From positions 124,001 to 188,000 of the forward strand of contig NZ_JARZAG010000005.1 of assembly GCF_029892155.1 (NCBI RefSeq): a stretch of 64,000 bases of DNA, in the 5' to 3' direction. Positions 52,807-60,655 of the stretch are shown here, in pieces. The notes under the pieces were generated by a model. It was given only the letters and a program-made list of their open reading frames with translations, did no database searches and had not been told where the DNA came from. The position numbers and the translations under genes were made by a program. Every line of letters begins with the position of its first letter. The first letter of the stretch is position 1. Source of the DNA: Kitasatospora sp. GAS204B. GTDB lineage: Bacteria > Actinomycetota > Actinomycetes > Streptomycetales > Streptomycetaceae.

Positions 52807-53523
52807 ATGGGCAACCACGCCCCCGCGAACGGCGACCCGACCGGCTACCGCGAACCCCTCAGCCGGCGGCGGCGCAACGTGCTGTTCGCCGCCCTGGGCG
52901 CCTGCCTGCTCGGCCTGATCATGATCCACCGGTCGGCCGACCCGAACGCCGGGCTCCCGCCGATGCCCCGGGCCGTCGCCCCCCAGCCCTCGGTCTCGGC
53001 CTCGGCCAGTGCCGGCGCATCCCACTCGGCGGCCCGGACGGTGCCCGCGATCGTCGTCCCGGACGCCCACCCCACCCGGCTCAGCATCCCCTCGATCGGC
53101 GTCAACGCCCCCTTCACCGGCCTCGGCCTGGACGCGAGCGGGGTGCTGAACGCGCCCCCGCCGGACAACACCAACCTGGTCGGCTGGTGGCAGGGCGGCA
53201 CCGTCCCCGGAAACCGCGGTCCGGCGATCGTGCTCGGCCACGTCGACACCAAGACCGCGCCCGGCGTCTTCTGGGGCCTCAGCTCGGTGACCCGCGGGAC
53301 CACCGTCGACATCGCCCGCGACGACAAGGTCACCGCGAGCTTCACGGTGGACAGTGTGGAGGTCTTCGCCAAGAACCAGTTCCCGGACGACCGGGTCTAC
53401 GGCAAGACGGCCGACGCCCAGTTGCGCCTGATCACCTGCGGCGGCGCCTACGACCGCAAGCGCGGCGACTACACCGCCAACGTGGTGGTCTTCGCCCACC
53501 TGACCGGGCTGCGCGAGAGCTGA
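52807..53523 (+). CDS. class F sortase
   Basis: This 238-residue protein has one N-terminal membrane helix (RNVLFAALGACLLGLIMI), a Pro/Ser linker and a sortase domain with His in IVLGHVDT, the catalytic Cys in LRLITCGGAYD and Arg in YDRKRGDYT. ATG 52807 follows the secreted protein gene by 164 bp. Class F sortases of actinobacteria anchor few or unknown substrates. Confidence 0.92.
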   Translation: MGNHAPANGDPTGYREPLSRRRRNVLFAALGACLLGLIMIHRSADPNAGLPPMPRAVAPQPSVSASASAGASHSAARTVPAIVVPDAHPTRLSIPSIGVNAPFTGLGLDASGVLNAPPPDNTNLVGWWQGGTVPGNRGPAIVLGHVDTKTAPGVFWGLSSVTRGTTVDIARDDKVTASFTVDSVEVFAKNQFPDDRVYGKTADAQLRLITCGGAYDRKRGDYTANVVVFAHLTGLRES

Positions 53524-53579
53524 CCGCCGGATCCCGGGAGTGCCGGACAAGCGTCACCCCGGCGTCCTACGCTGGCCGC

Positions 53580-55169
53580 ATGGCGCCCCTGAGTCCCCGT
53601 CGGCCCGACGTTCCCGCCTGGCTCGCCGAGGCCGTGCTGTACCAGGTCTACCCGCAGTCCTTCGCCGACTCCGACGGCGACGGCATCGGCGACCTGCCCG
53701 GCCTCCTCGGGCGCCTGGACCACCTCGCCGAGCTCGGGGTGAGCGCCGTGTGGCTCAGCCCCTGCTTCAGCTCCGAGTTCGGCGACGCGGGTTACGACGT
53801 GGCGGACTACCTCAGCATCGCCCCGCGCTACGGCACCAACGCCGACCTCGCCGCGCTGGTCGAGGCGGCCGGGACCCGCGGCATCCGGGTGCTGCTCGAC
53901 CTGGTGCCGGGCCACACCTCGCACCGCCACCCGTGGTTCCAGCAGGCCGCCCACGATCCCGCCGACGACCGTTACATCTGGTCCGACCGGATCACCGCCC
54001 CGGTGCACGAGTGGATCCCCAACCAGGGCCGGCGCGGCGGCTTCTACCGCGCCAACTTCTACCCGATCCAGCCCGCCCTCAACTTCGGCTACGCCCGCCC
54101 CCATCCGGCCGAGCCCTGGCGCAGCCCGGTGGACGCCCCGGGCCCGCGGGCCAACCGGGCGGCGCTGCGCGAGATCATGGCGCACTGGTTCGCGCTCGGC
54201 GTCGCCGGCTTCCGGGTGGACATGGCGGCCTCGCTGGTCAAGGACGACCCCGGGCAGCTGGAGACCGCCAAGCTCTGGGGCGAGCTGCGCGCCTGGCTGG
54301 ACCGCGAGCACCCCGACAAGGTGCTGATCGCCGAGTGGGGCGACCCGGCCCGCTCGGTCCCAGCCGGGCTGCACGCCGACTTCCTGCTGCACTTCAACGG
54401 GCGCGGCCTGCGCTCGCTCTGGGACAACGGCACCGGCAGCCAGGGCAGTTGGGCACACGGCGAGCCCTGCTACTTCGACCAGGGCGGCGGCGGCTCGCCG
54501 GCCGAGTTCCTGTCGGCCTGGCAGGCGGCGGACACCGCGATCGACGGCCGCGGGCTGGTCGCGCTGCCCACCGCCAACCACGACTTCTCCCGGCTGGCCT
54601 GCGGTCCGCGCACCCGCGAGCAGCTGGCCTGTGCCTTCGCCTTCCTGCTGACCTGGCCGAGCCTGCCGGTGATCTACTACGGCGACGAGATCGGCATGCG
54701 CTACGTCCCCGGCCTGCCGGAGCGGGAGGGCAGCCAGTTCGGCACCGAGGCCCGGCAGGGCTCGCGGACGCCGATGCAGTGGGACGACACACCCGGGGCC
54801 GGGTTCTCCACCGCCGACCCCGGCGCGTTCTACCTGCCGCTGGACCCGGCCGCCGACCGGCCGAGCGTGGCCGCGCAGCGCGTCGACCCGGACTCGCCGC
54901 TGAGCCACGTCAAGCGGCTGATCCGGCTGCGCCGCGACACTCCCGAGCTCGGCACCGGCCACGGCGTCACGGTGGTCGCGGACGGCTACCCGTTCGCCTA
55001 CCTGCGCGGCACCACCCATCTGGTGGTGGTCAACCCGCGCCGCGAGCCCACCGAGCTGGCCCTGCCCCAACTGACCCCCGCTGCCGAGCCGCTGCTGGCC
55101 CACGGGGTGACGGCCACGGCCGACGGGGTCCGGGCCGCCGGATTCTCCTACGGGATCTTCCGGCTCTGA
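53580..55169 (+). CDS. GH13 alpha-glucosidase (oligo-1,6-glucosidase-like)
   Basis: The protein has 529 residues. GH13 regions visible are YPQSFADSDGDGIGDLPGLL, DLVPGHTSHRHPWF, the nucleophile Asp in GFRVDMA (about 210), the acid/base Glu in IAEWGD (about 249) and the transition-state Asp in ANHDFSR (about 333). The C-terminal domain is typical of alpha-glucosidases. No signal peptide, so it acts on imported oligosaccharides. Confidence 0.9.
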   Translation: MAPLSPRRPDVPAWLAEAVLYQVYPQSFADSDGDGIGDLPGLLGRLDHLAELGVSAVWLSPCFSSEFGDAGYDVADYLSIAPRYGTNADLAALVEAAGTRGIRVLLDLVPGHTSHRHPWFQQAAHDPADDRYIWSDRITAPVHEWIPNQGRRGGFYRANFYPIQPALNFGYARPHPAEPWRSPVDAPGPRANRAALREIMAHWFALGVAGFRVDMAASLVKDDPGQLETAKLWGELRAWLDREHPDKVLIAEWGDPARSVPAGLHADFLLHFNGRGLRSLWDNGTGSQGSWAHGEPCYFDQGGGGSPAEFLSAWQAADTAIDGRGLVALPTANHDFSRLACGPRTREQLACAFAFLLTWPSLPVIYYGDEIGMRYVPGLPEREGSQFGTEARQGSRTPMQWDDTPGAGFSTADPGAFYLPLDPAADRPSVAAQRVDPDSPLSHVKRLIRLRRDTPELGTGHGVTVVADGYPFAYLRGTTHLVVVNPRREPTELALPQLTPAAEPLLAHGVTATADGVRAAGFSYGIFRL

Positions 55170-55299
55170 CCCGGTCCGCCGGCCCGTTGCGCCGCCCCGT
55201 TCGCGCCGACCGGATCCGCTGACCCGGGGTCAACGCCGCGTCGCCGTGTGGTTCCCGTTCGAATCGCCGGGTGTTTCCGCCCTCCTTATGCTGGCGGCG

Positions 55300-56169
55300 A
55301 TGAGCGCCGACCGCCGCAGGATTCTGCGGACCACCGCCCAACTGGCCGCCCTGACCGCGGCCGGTCCACTGCTCGCGGCCTGCGGCCAGGAGGCCGCCAC
55401 CGCCGGGGGCACCGCCGCCGCGGCCGGGTCCGGCCCGCCGAATCCGCATGCCTCGCCGGGCACGCCGACGGTGCTGACACCCAATCGGATCCCGAGCGCC
55501 ACGCCGAGTTCGACACCCGGCGGCTCGGCCTCGGGCAGCCCGCCGGCGCTGCCACCGCTGGCCGCGAGCACGCCTCCCGAGGTGGTCACCGGCCCCCGGG
55601 ACCGTCCGCAGATCGCGCTGACCTTCCACGGCCAGGGCGATCCCAAACTGGCGACCGCCCTGCTGGAGGCCGCCGAGCAGCACGGCGCCCAGGTCACCGT
55701 GCTGGTGGTCGGCAGCTGGCTGGACCAGCAGCCGCAGATGGCCCGGCGGATCCTGGACGGCGGCCACGAACTGGGCAACCACACGCTCAGCCACCTGGAC
55801 ATCTCCTCGATGTCCGGTGACCAGGCCTACGCCGAGATCGCCGGCTGCGCGGACCGGTTGCGGACGCTGACCGGCTCGATCGGCCGCTGGTTCCGCCCCT
55901 CGGCCGCGCAGTACGCCACCGCCGAGGTCAAGGCGCAGGCCCGCCGAGCGGGCTACGAGCACTGCCTCTCCTACGACCTGGACCCGCGCGACTACGCCGA
56001 CCCGGGGGCCGAGGTGGTCCAGCGCCGGATACTCGGCGGCATCAAGCCCGGCTCGATCGTCGCCCTGCACATGGGCCACCAGGGCACCGTGGACGCGCTG
56101 CCGGCCGTGCTGGAAGCGCTCCAGCAACGCGGGCTGCGCGCGGTGACGGCGAGTCAGCTCTGCTCGTGA
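55300..56169 (+). CDS. polysaccharide deacetylase-like lipoprotein with atypical NodB motif 1
   Basis: This 289-residue protein has a twin-arginine-like lipoprotein signal: DRRRILRTTAQLAALTAAGP then LLAAC lipobox. A Pro/Ser spacer leads to a NodB domain: motif 1 reads ALTFHGQGDPK where the canonical form is TFDDG, motif 2 is NHTLSH (H-x-x-x-H present), motif 3 RPSAAQY and later SYDLDPRDYAD. The missing motif-1 Asp pair weakens simple deacetylase activity; a related subfamily with TFHGQGD is known to me in Streptomyces. ATG 55300 is chosen as the start of the signal. Confidence 0.85.
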   Translation: MSADRRRILRTTAQLAALTAAGPLLAACGQEAATAGGTAAAAGSGPPNPHASPGTPTVLTPNRIPSATPSSTPGGSASGSPPALPPLAASTPPEVVTGPRDRPQIALTFHGQGDPKLATALLEAAEQHGAQVTVLVVGSWLDQQPQMARRILDGGHELGNHTLSHLDISSMSGDQAYAEIAGCADRLRTLTGSIGRWFRPSAAQYATAEVKAQARRAGYEHCLSYDLDPRDYADPGAEVVQRRILGGIKPGSIVALHMGHQGTVDALPAVLEALQQRGLRAVTASQLCS

Positions 56170-56285
56170 CCCGGGCGGTATCGACAAGATGATTGACTCA
56201 GTGTCATATTGGAGCTTGACTCGATGCCGGTCCAGCCGCTTGCCCGCGTGACGCAAGCCGCCGGGGACCACCCGAAGGAGCTGCC

Positions 56286-57209
56286 ATGACGCAGGGGGCC
56301 CAGCAGCGCCCGGCAGCGGATCTGCGCGATCGGCTCGACGTCATCGAGCAGTGCGGCAGATTCGGCTGGTCGTTCGATCGGCGGGACTGGTCCGCGCTGG
56401 CCGAGGTCTTCGCCGAGCAGGTGGTCATCGGGCCGCCCGACGAGCCGCGCACGCTGACCCGCGCGGAACTGGTCGACGCCTGCGCGGCGCAGGTGGCGGG
56501 GGTGTCCTCGACCGAGCACCGGCTCACCGACCACCTGGTCATGGTGAACCGGTCGGCCGGCACCGCCAGTTGCACCGCCCAGTACCAGGTGTGGCACAGC
56601 CGAGCCGGTGCCTGGCCCGACGCCCGCCTGGAGAACGCCGGCCACTACCGGTTCGACCTGCGGGCCACGCCCGCGGGTTGGCGGATCACCCGGCTGGTGG
56701 CCACCCCGACCTGGCGCAGCGGTGACCCCGCGATCCTCACCACCCCGTCGGCACCGGCCGCCCCCGCGCAGGCGCAGGACGCGCAGAGCGTCGCCCGCCG
56801 CTTCCTGGGGGCGATCAGCGACCGGGACCTGGCGACCGCCTTCGCCTGCCTCGCCGAGGACGTGGTGCTGGACACGCCCTTCGCCCCGCCGGGCAGTCCG
56901 CGGCGCCTCGACGGCGCCGACGCGGTCCGCCGGCGCTACACCGGCGTGGTGACGGCCCTCCGGTCGATCGATCTGCCGGTGGTGCGCACCGAGGCCTTCG
57001 CCGATCCGCAGTGGGCGCTGATCGAGTACACCGGGAAGATGGTCCAGCCGAACGGCAAGGACTACACCAACCACTACTACGGGATGTTCCAGGTGGTGGA
57101 CGGGAAGATCAAGGTGCTGCGCGAGCTGTACGACACCTACCGCTTCGCCGCCCAGGTGTCGGCCGCGGACCGCCAGGCGCTCTGCCACGTCTCCCTGGGG
57201 CGGGCCTGA
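56286..57209 (+). CDS. tandem SnoaL/NTF2-like protein
   Basis: The protein has 307 residues with two NTF2-fold domains: about 10-150 (DVIEQCGRFGWSFDRRDWSA, AQYQVWHSRAGAWPDARLEN) and about 165-300 (VARRFLGAISDRDLATAFAC, NHYYGMFQVVDGKIKVLREL). SnoaL-like domains serve as cyclases, dehydratases or ligand binders. There are no neighbouring polyketide genes. It is convergent with the SDR gene. Confidence 0.85.
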   Translation: MTQGAQQRPAADLRDRLDVIEQCGRFGWSFDRRDWSALAEVFAEQVVIGPPDEPRTLTRAELVDACAAQVAGVSSTEHRLTDHLVMVNRSAGTASCTAQYQVWHSRAGAWPDARLENAGHYRFDLRATPAGWRITRLVATPTWRSGDPAILTTPSAPAAPAQAQDAQSVARRFLGAISDRDLATAFACLAEDVVLDTPFAPPGSPRRLDGADAVRRRYTGVVTALRSIDLPVVRTEAFADPQWALIEYTGKMVQPNGKDYTNHYYGMFQVVDGKIKVLRELYDTYRFAAQVSAADRQALCHVSLGRA

Positions 57210-57249
57210 CCCAGGGCCTGGCCAGGACCGGACCTGACCCGGGACCTGT

Positions 57250-58068
57250 TCAGGCCAGCGGATCGTCCGGGCTGTACGGGCGCAGCCGCAGGGTCCTGGC
57301 ATCCTGCGCCCGGATCTCGGCCGCCTGGGACACCAGGTGCTCCAGGTTGTCCCGACCCGCGTGGATGAACCGCCCGTGCAGCCCGTCGAACCGCCCGCGC
57401 GCGGCGTCCACCGTGACGGCGACCATGTACGGGATGCTGTTCCACTCCTTCATCGTGGCGAACATCGCCATCCCGGCGGTCATGTCGGTGGCCACCGCAC
57501 CCGGGCTGATGTCCAGCACCACCACACCGTGCTCCGCCAGCGAGTCGGCGATGTTGTCGGAGAGCTGCAGCAGCGCGCCCTTGGAGGTGGCGTAGGCGCT
57601 GTAGTGGCCGTCGGGACGGACGGCGAAGCCGGAGTTGAGGTTGACGATCCGCCCCCGCCGACGCTTGACCATCCCCGGCAGCACGCTGCGCAGCAGGTTG
57701 ACCGGCCCGCGCAGGTTCGCCTCCATCACCTGCCACCACTGGCCCAGGTCCGCCTCCCAGAACGGGACCTCGGAGCGGTCCACCTGCCCGGCGTTGTTGA
57801 CCAGCAGGTCGATCGGCCCCAGGTCCCGCTCGATGACCCGCACCGCCTCGCGCACCGGGCCGGGCCGGGCCACGTCCGCGGTCACCGCGACGCCCCTGGC
57901 GCCCTGCTGGACGCAGGTCTTGAGTGTCGCGGTGAGCGTCCCCAGGGTCCGTCCGACCAGTCCGACCGCCATCCCCTCGGCGGCCAGGCCCAGCGCGATC
58001 TCCCGTCCGATGCCCCGGCCCGCGCCGGTCACCAGGGCCACCTGACCCTCCAGCGAACTGCTGCGCAT
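57250..58068 (-). CDS. short-chain dehydrogenase/reductase
   Basis: This 272-residue classical SDR has cofactor motif TGAGRGIG, NNAG, the catalytic YSAYATSKG (Y-x-x-x-K) and LDISPGAVATDM. The Arg after the first strand (VGRT) suggests NADP(H). GAGGGAG lies before ATG 58068. It is divergent from the hydroxyacyl-CoA dehydrogenase gene. Confidence 0.93.
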   Translation of the reverse strand: MRSSSLEGQVALVTGAGRGIGREIALGLAAEGMAVGLVGRTLGTLTATLKTCVQQGARGVAVTADVARPGPVREAVRVIERDLGPIDLLVNNAGQVDRSEVPFWEADLGQWWQVMEANLRGPVNLLRSVLPGMVKRRRGRIVNLNSGFAVRPDGHYSAYATSKGALLQLSDNIADSLAEHGVVVLDISPGAVATDMTAGMAMFATMKEWNSIPYMVAVTVDAARGRFDGLHGRFIHAGRDNLEHLVSQAAEIRAQDARTLRLRPYSPDDPLA

Positions 58069-58302
58069 CGCAGCTCCCTCCGCCCCGTTCGCGCTGTCGA
58101 GCCGTCGGCCCCGTACTCCCGGACAGCATGCTGGCTGCGCGCGTCCGGGTGCGCCCGGCCACACGGGCTCGCCCATCGGCCTCACACGAACGGCGCAGCA
58201 GCTGATCAGCAGGGCCCCCGCCCCACCGTGCCGCGCCAAGTAGTACGGTCGAGCGACATGGGCGGCGACCCCGCCCGGCTGGAAACCCGGAAAGGCAAGT
58301 GA

Positions 58303-59172
58303 GTGAGCGACATCGCGCGCGTCGGAGTGGTCGGCTGCGGTCTCATGGGATCGGGCATCGCCGAGGTCTTCGCCCGGGCCGGACTGGACGTCCTGGTCTC
58401 GGAGGCCACCGGCGAGGCCCTGGAGTTCGGTCGCACCCGGCTGACCAACTCGCTGGACACCGCGGTCAAGCGCGGCAAGCTCACCGAGGAGCAGCGTGAC
58501 GAGGCGCTGGCCCACCTCTCGTTCACCACCGACCTGGCCGAGTTCGCCGACCGCGACCTGGTGGTCGAGGCGGTCGCCGAGCGCGAGGACATCAAGATCC
58601 AGATCTTCCAGACGCTCGATCAGGTGGTGCGCCGGCGGGACGCGGTGCTCGCCTCCAACACCTCCTCGATCCCGATCGTCAAGCTGGCGGCGGCCACCTC
58701 CCGTCCGGAGCAGGTGATCGGCCTGCACTTCTTCAACCCGGCCCCGGTGCAGCGCCTGGTCGAGGTGATCCCCACCCTGACCACCTCCGCCGAGACCACC
58801 ACCCGGGTGGAGACCTTCGCCGTCCAGGTGCTCGGCAAGGAGCCGATCCGGGCCCGCGACCGGGCCGGCTTCGTGGTCAACGCGCTGCTGGTGCCCTACC
58901 TGCTGTCCGCCGTGCGGATGTTCGAGACCGGTGTGGCCACCGCCGCCGACATCGACAAGGGCATGGAGGCCGGCTGCGCCCACCCGATGGGCCCGCTGCG
59001 CCTGTGCGACCTGATCGGCCTGGACACCATCGCCTCGATCGCGGAGTCGATGTACGCCGAGTACAAGGAACCGCTGTACGCGGCCCCGCCGGTGCTCTCC
59101 CGGATGGTCGACGCCGGCCTGCTGGGCCGCAAGTCCGGGCGCGGCTTCTACGACTACACGGCGACCGCCTGA
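58303..59172 (+). CDS. 3-hydroxybutyryl-CoA dehydrogenase
   Basis: This 289-residue protein has the NAD site GVVGCGLMGSGIAEVFARAG, SNTSSIP, HFFNPAPVQRLVEVIP (catalytic His) and a C-terminal dimerisation domain with NALLVPYL and GCAHPMGPLRLCD. It is a stand-alone FadB2-type enzyme that oxidises 3-hydroxyacyl-CoA in fatty acid degradation or polyhydroxybutyrate metabolism. Start GTG 58303 with GGAAAGG upstream. It ends at a strong terminator. Confidence 0.93.
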   Translation: MSDIARVGVVGCGLMGSGIAEVFARAGLDVLVSEATGEALEFGRTRLTNSLDTAVKRGKLTEEQRDEALAHLSFTTDLAEFADRDLVVEAVAEREDIKIQIFQTLDQVVRRRDAVLASNTSSIPIVKLAAATSRPEQVIGLHFFNPAPVQRLVEVIPTLTTSAETTTRVETFAVQVLGKEPIRARDRAGFVVNALLVPYLLSAVRMFETGVATAADIDKGMEAGCAHPMGPLRLCDLIGLDTIASIAESMYAEYKEPLYAAPPVLSRMVDAGLLGRKSGRGFYDYTATA

Positions 59173-59195
59173 TCAGGCGACCGCCAGTCGTCAGG

Positions 59196-59225
59196 AGAGG
59201 TCCAGTCCGGTCGGACTGGACCTCT
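59196..59225 (+). terminator. intrinsic terminator after the hydroxybutyryl-CoA dehydrogenase gene
   Basis: AGAGGTCCAGTCCG (59196-59209), a GT loop and CGGACTGGACCTCT (59212-59225) form a perfect 14-bp hairpin followed by TCC. It is 23 bp after the stop. Confidence 0.85.
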
Positions 59226-59375
59226 TCCTCGTTTCCGGGCCGCTGGGGACGATGCCCGGGCCGGGTCGACTTCCGCCGTTTCCGTTCGCGCCGCCAGCTA
59301 TCAGCGAGGCCGGTTCTGGGTAACACCGCGAACGTTCGGGCACACCGCGCACCCACCCGCAGGGGACGGAGCAGC

Positions 59376-60203
59376 ATGGGGATATACGGGCAGGACTGGG
59401 CCAGTTACCAGTCATCGACACCGGACACGACCGGGTTGAGCTTCGCCTTCGTGAAGGTCAGTCAAGGCCTGACCTACACCAACCCGGAGTGGAGCGCACA
59501 GCGTGACCACGCCCGCGCCGCCGGCCTGGTGGTGGGCTACTACCACTACCCGAAGATGGCCAACTCCCCGCAGCAGGAGGCCGATCGCTTCCTCGGCCTG
59601 GCCCAGCCGCAGGTCGGCGAGCTGGTCTGCCTGGACTGGGAGGGCTACGACAGCGCCAACGAAGCGGTCGCACACAGCACCCAACTCTCCTACAAGGAAG
59701 CCTGGCTGCGGTACGTCAAGAGCCGGCTGCCGCACAACCCCGTCGGCCTGTACTGCAACCTGGAGTACTGGCAGAGCATCGACACCACCGGGTACGTCCA
59801 GGACTTCCTGTGGATCGCCACCTCCGGCCTGCCCGCCGGTCAGCCCGGCATCAACGCGAACTGGCTCTTCCACCAGTACGCCGACTCCGGCAGCACCGAC
59901 CAGGACTACTGCCACCTCGCCAGCACCGCCGAACTGCGTTCCTGGGCCGCCTCCTTCGCCCCGGCCGGCCCGCCGTGGCCGGGCGAGTACCTGAAACTGC
60001 AGACGCCGATGCTGCACGACGGCAACGTGCGCACCTGGCAGCAACGGATGCACGACCGCGGCTGGCCGCTCACCGTGGACGGCTGGTACGGCCAGCAGTC
60101 CGACCACGTCTGCCGCCAGTTCCAGCAGGAGAAGGGGCTCACCGTGGACGGGATCGTCGGTCCGGCCAGTTGGGCGGCGGCCTGGGCCGATCCGGTCAGC
60201 TGA
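59376..60203 (+). CDS. GH25-type lysozyme with peptidoglycan-binding domain, no signal peptide
   Basis: This 275-residue protein has an N-terminal GH25 fold (about 1-190; GIYGQDWASYQ, SFAFVKVSQG, VVGYYHYPKM, LVCLDWEGYD with the catalytic Asp/Glu) and a C-terminal PG_binding_1 domain (about 210-272; MHDRGWPLTVDGWYGQQSDH, DGIVGPASWAA). There is no signal peptide, as in phage endolysins released by holin, or an enzyme exported another way. AGGGGACGGAG precedes ATG 59376. A CGAACGTTCG palindrome (59329-59338) lies upstream. Confidence 0.88.
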   Translation: MGIYGQDWASYQSSTPDTTGLSFAFVKVSQGLTYTNPEWSAQRDHARAAGLVVGYYHYPKMANSPQQEADRFLGLAQPQVGELVCLDWEGYDSANEAVAHSTQLSYKEAWLRYVKSRLPHNPVGLYCNLEYWQSIDTTGYVQDFLWIATSGLPAGQPGINANWLFHQYADSGSTDQDYCHLASTAELRSWAASFAPAGPPWPGEYLKLQTPMLHDGNVRTWQQRMHDRGWPLTVDGWYGQQSDHVCRQFQQEKGLTVDGIVGPASWAAAWADPVS

Positions 60204-60267
60204 TCGAAGCTCGCCTGGCCGGTGCTCGACTGACCGTCAGTTCTCGGAGATTCGGAAAGAAGGAGGA

Positions 60268-60292
60268 CCCGGGAGCGTAGCCAGCTCCCGGG
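60268..60292. terminator. hairpin between the GH25 gene and the permuted tRNA-like cluster
   Basis: CCCGGGAGC (60268-60276) and GCTCCCGGG (60284-60292) form a perfect 9-bp stem with a 7-nt loop, followed on the plus strand by CCCCTGTTT. It can end both the plus-strand GH25 transcript and the minus-strand RNA transcript. Confidence 0.7.
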
Positions 60293-60332
60293 CCCCTGTT
60301 TGCCGCCCAATTGCGCACGCCGGCACGTTGAA

Positions 60333-60439
60333 GAGTGCGGATCAGCGTTAAATCGACGCGTTCTGCCGTTGAACTACCGTGCCACGAGAGCGGCACAGAC
60401 AGGATTTGAACCCGCATTCGTCGATATTCGTCCACACCC
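60333..60439 (-). tRNA. circularly permuted tRNA-like gene 2 (3' half before 5' half)
   Basis: Minus-strand order: GGGTGTGGA (60431-60439); anticodon-stem strand CGACG (60419-60423); AAT; T-stem GCGGG, T-loop TTCAAAT (60404-60410), T-stem CCTGT; acceptor strand CTGTGCC (60392-60398); an 8-nt linker GCTCTCGT; acceptor strand GGCACGG (60377-60383); TA; D-arm GTTC, AACGGCA, GAAC (60360-60374); anticodon-stem strand CGTCG (60354-60358); then TCCGCACTC (60333-60341). Acceptor strands pair 7/7 (one G-U). CGTCGAT pairs with ATCGACG 7/7. TCCGCACTC pairs with GGGTGTGGA (9 bp, two G-U). T- and D-arm consensus bases are right. No CCA is encoded. Anticodon identity is unclear because the junction falls in its loop. 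Confidence 0.75.
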
Positions 60440-60485
60440 GGTCGATCCGGCGATCGGCGGCGAATGCTGAGACTGGAGCGAGAGT

Positions 60486-60594
60486 CTGAGATTGACAGGG
60501 ACTGCCTCTGCCTGGCTTGGGCTACTCCTGCGTGTTCGTGCAGGAGGAGGGATTCGAACCCCCACTGGATCCCTGGGATCAGCTTCAACATCAG
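60486..60594 (-). tRNA. circularly permuted tRNA-like gene 1 (3' half before 5' half)
   Basis: Minus-strand order: CTGATGTTGA (60585-60594); AGCTGATCC; anticodon-arm strand CAGGGAT (60569-60575); variable loop CCAGT; T-stem GGGGG, T-loop TTCGAAT (60552-60558), T-stem CCCTC; acceptor strand CTCCTGC (60540-60546); an 8-nt linker ACGAACAC; acceptor strand GCAGGAG (60525-60531); TA; D-arm (60504-60522, GCCC ... GGC with GG in the loop); A; GTCCCTG (60496-60502); TCAATCTCAG (60486-60495). Acceptor strands pair 7/7. GTCCCTG pairs with CAGGGAT over 7 bp (one G-U). TCAATCTCAG pairs with CTGATGTTGA except one mismatch. Joining the outer ends gives a normal cloverleaf with an extended anticodon arm. 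Amino-acid identity is not assignable. Confidence 0.75.
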
Positions 60595-60603
60595 TGTCAG
60601 CTT

Positions 60604-60644
60604 GCGCCGGCTCCCCGGCGCACCCCTCACGCTCGGGTGAGGGG
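60604..60644 (-). terminator. double hairpin after the unrecognised 60656-61387 gene
   Basis: Two adjacent stems: CCCCTCAC (60623-60630) with GTGAGGGG (60637-60644), and GCGCCGG (60604-60610) with CCGGCGC (60615-60621). They start 12 bp after the stop of the minus-strand gene and end just before the first permuted tRNA-like gene. They could end the mRNA or act as a processing signal. Confidence 0.65.
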
Positions 60645-60655
60645 CGTTCATGAGG

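Noticed and set aside
60333..60594. Ordinary tandem tRNA genes
   Set aside because: Read in normal order, the 5' and 3' acceptor strands of neighbouring halves do not pair (GCAGGAG against CTGTGCC). Only the permuted pairing gives complete acceptor and anticodon arms.
60333..60594. Permuted (two-piece) tmRNA
   Set aside because: Both units have canonical D-arms and anticodon-arm strands and no tag-coding region. Actinobacterial tmRNA is one-piece.
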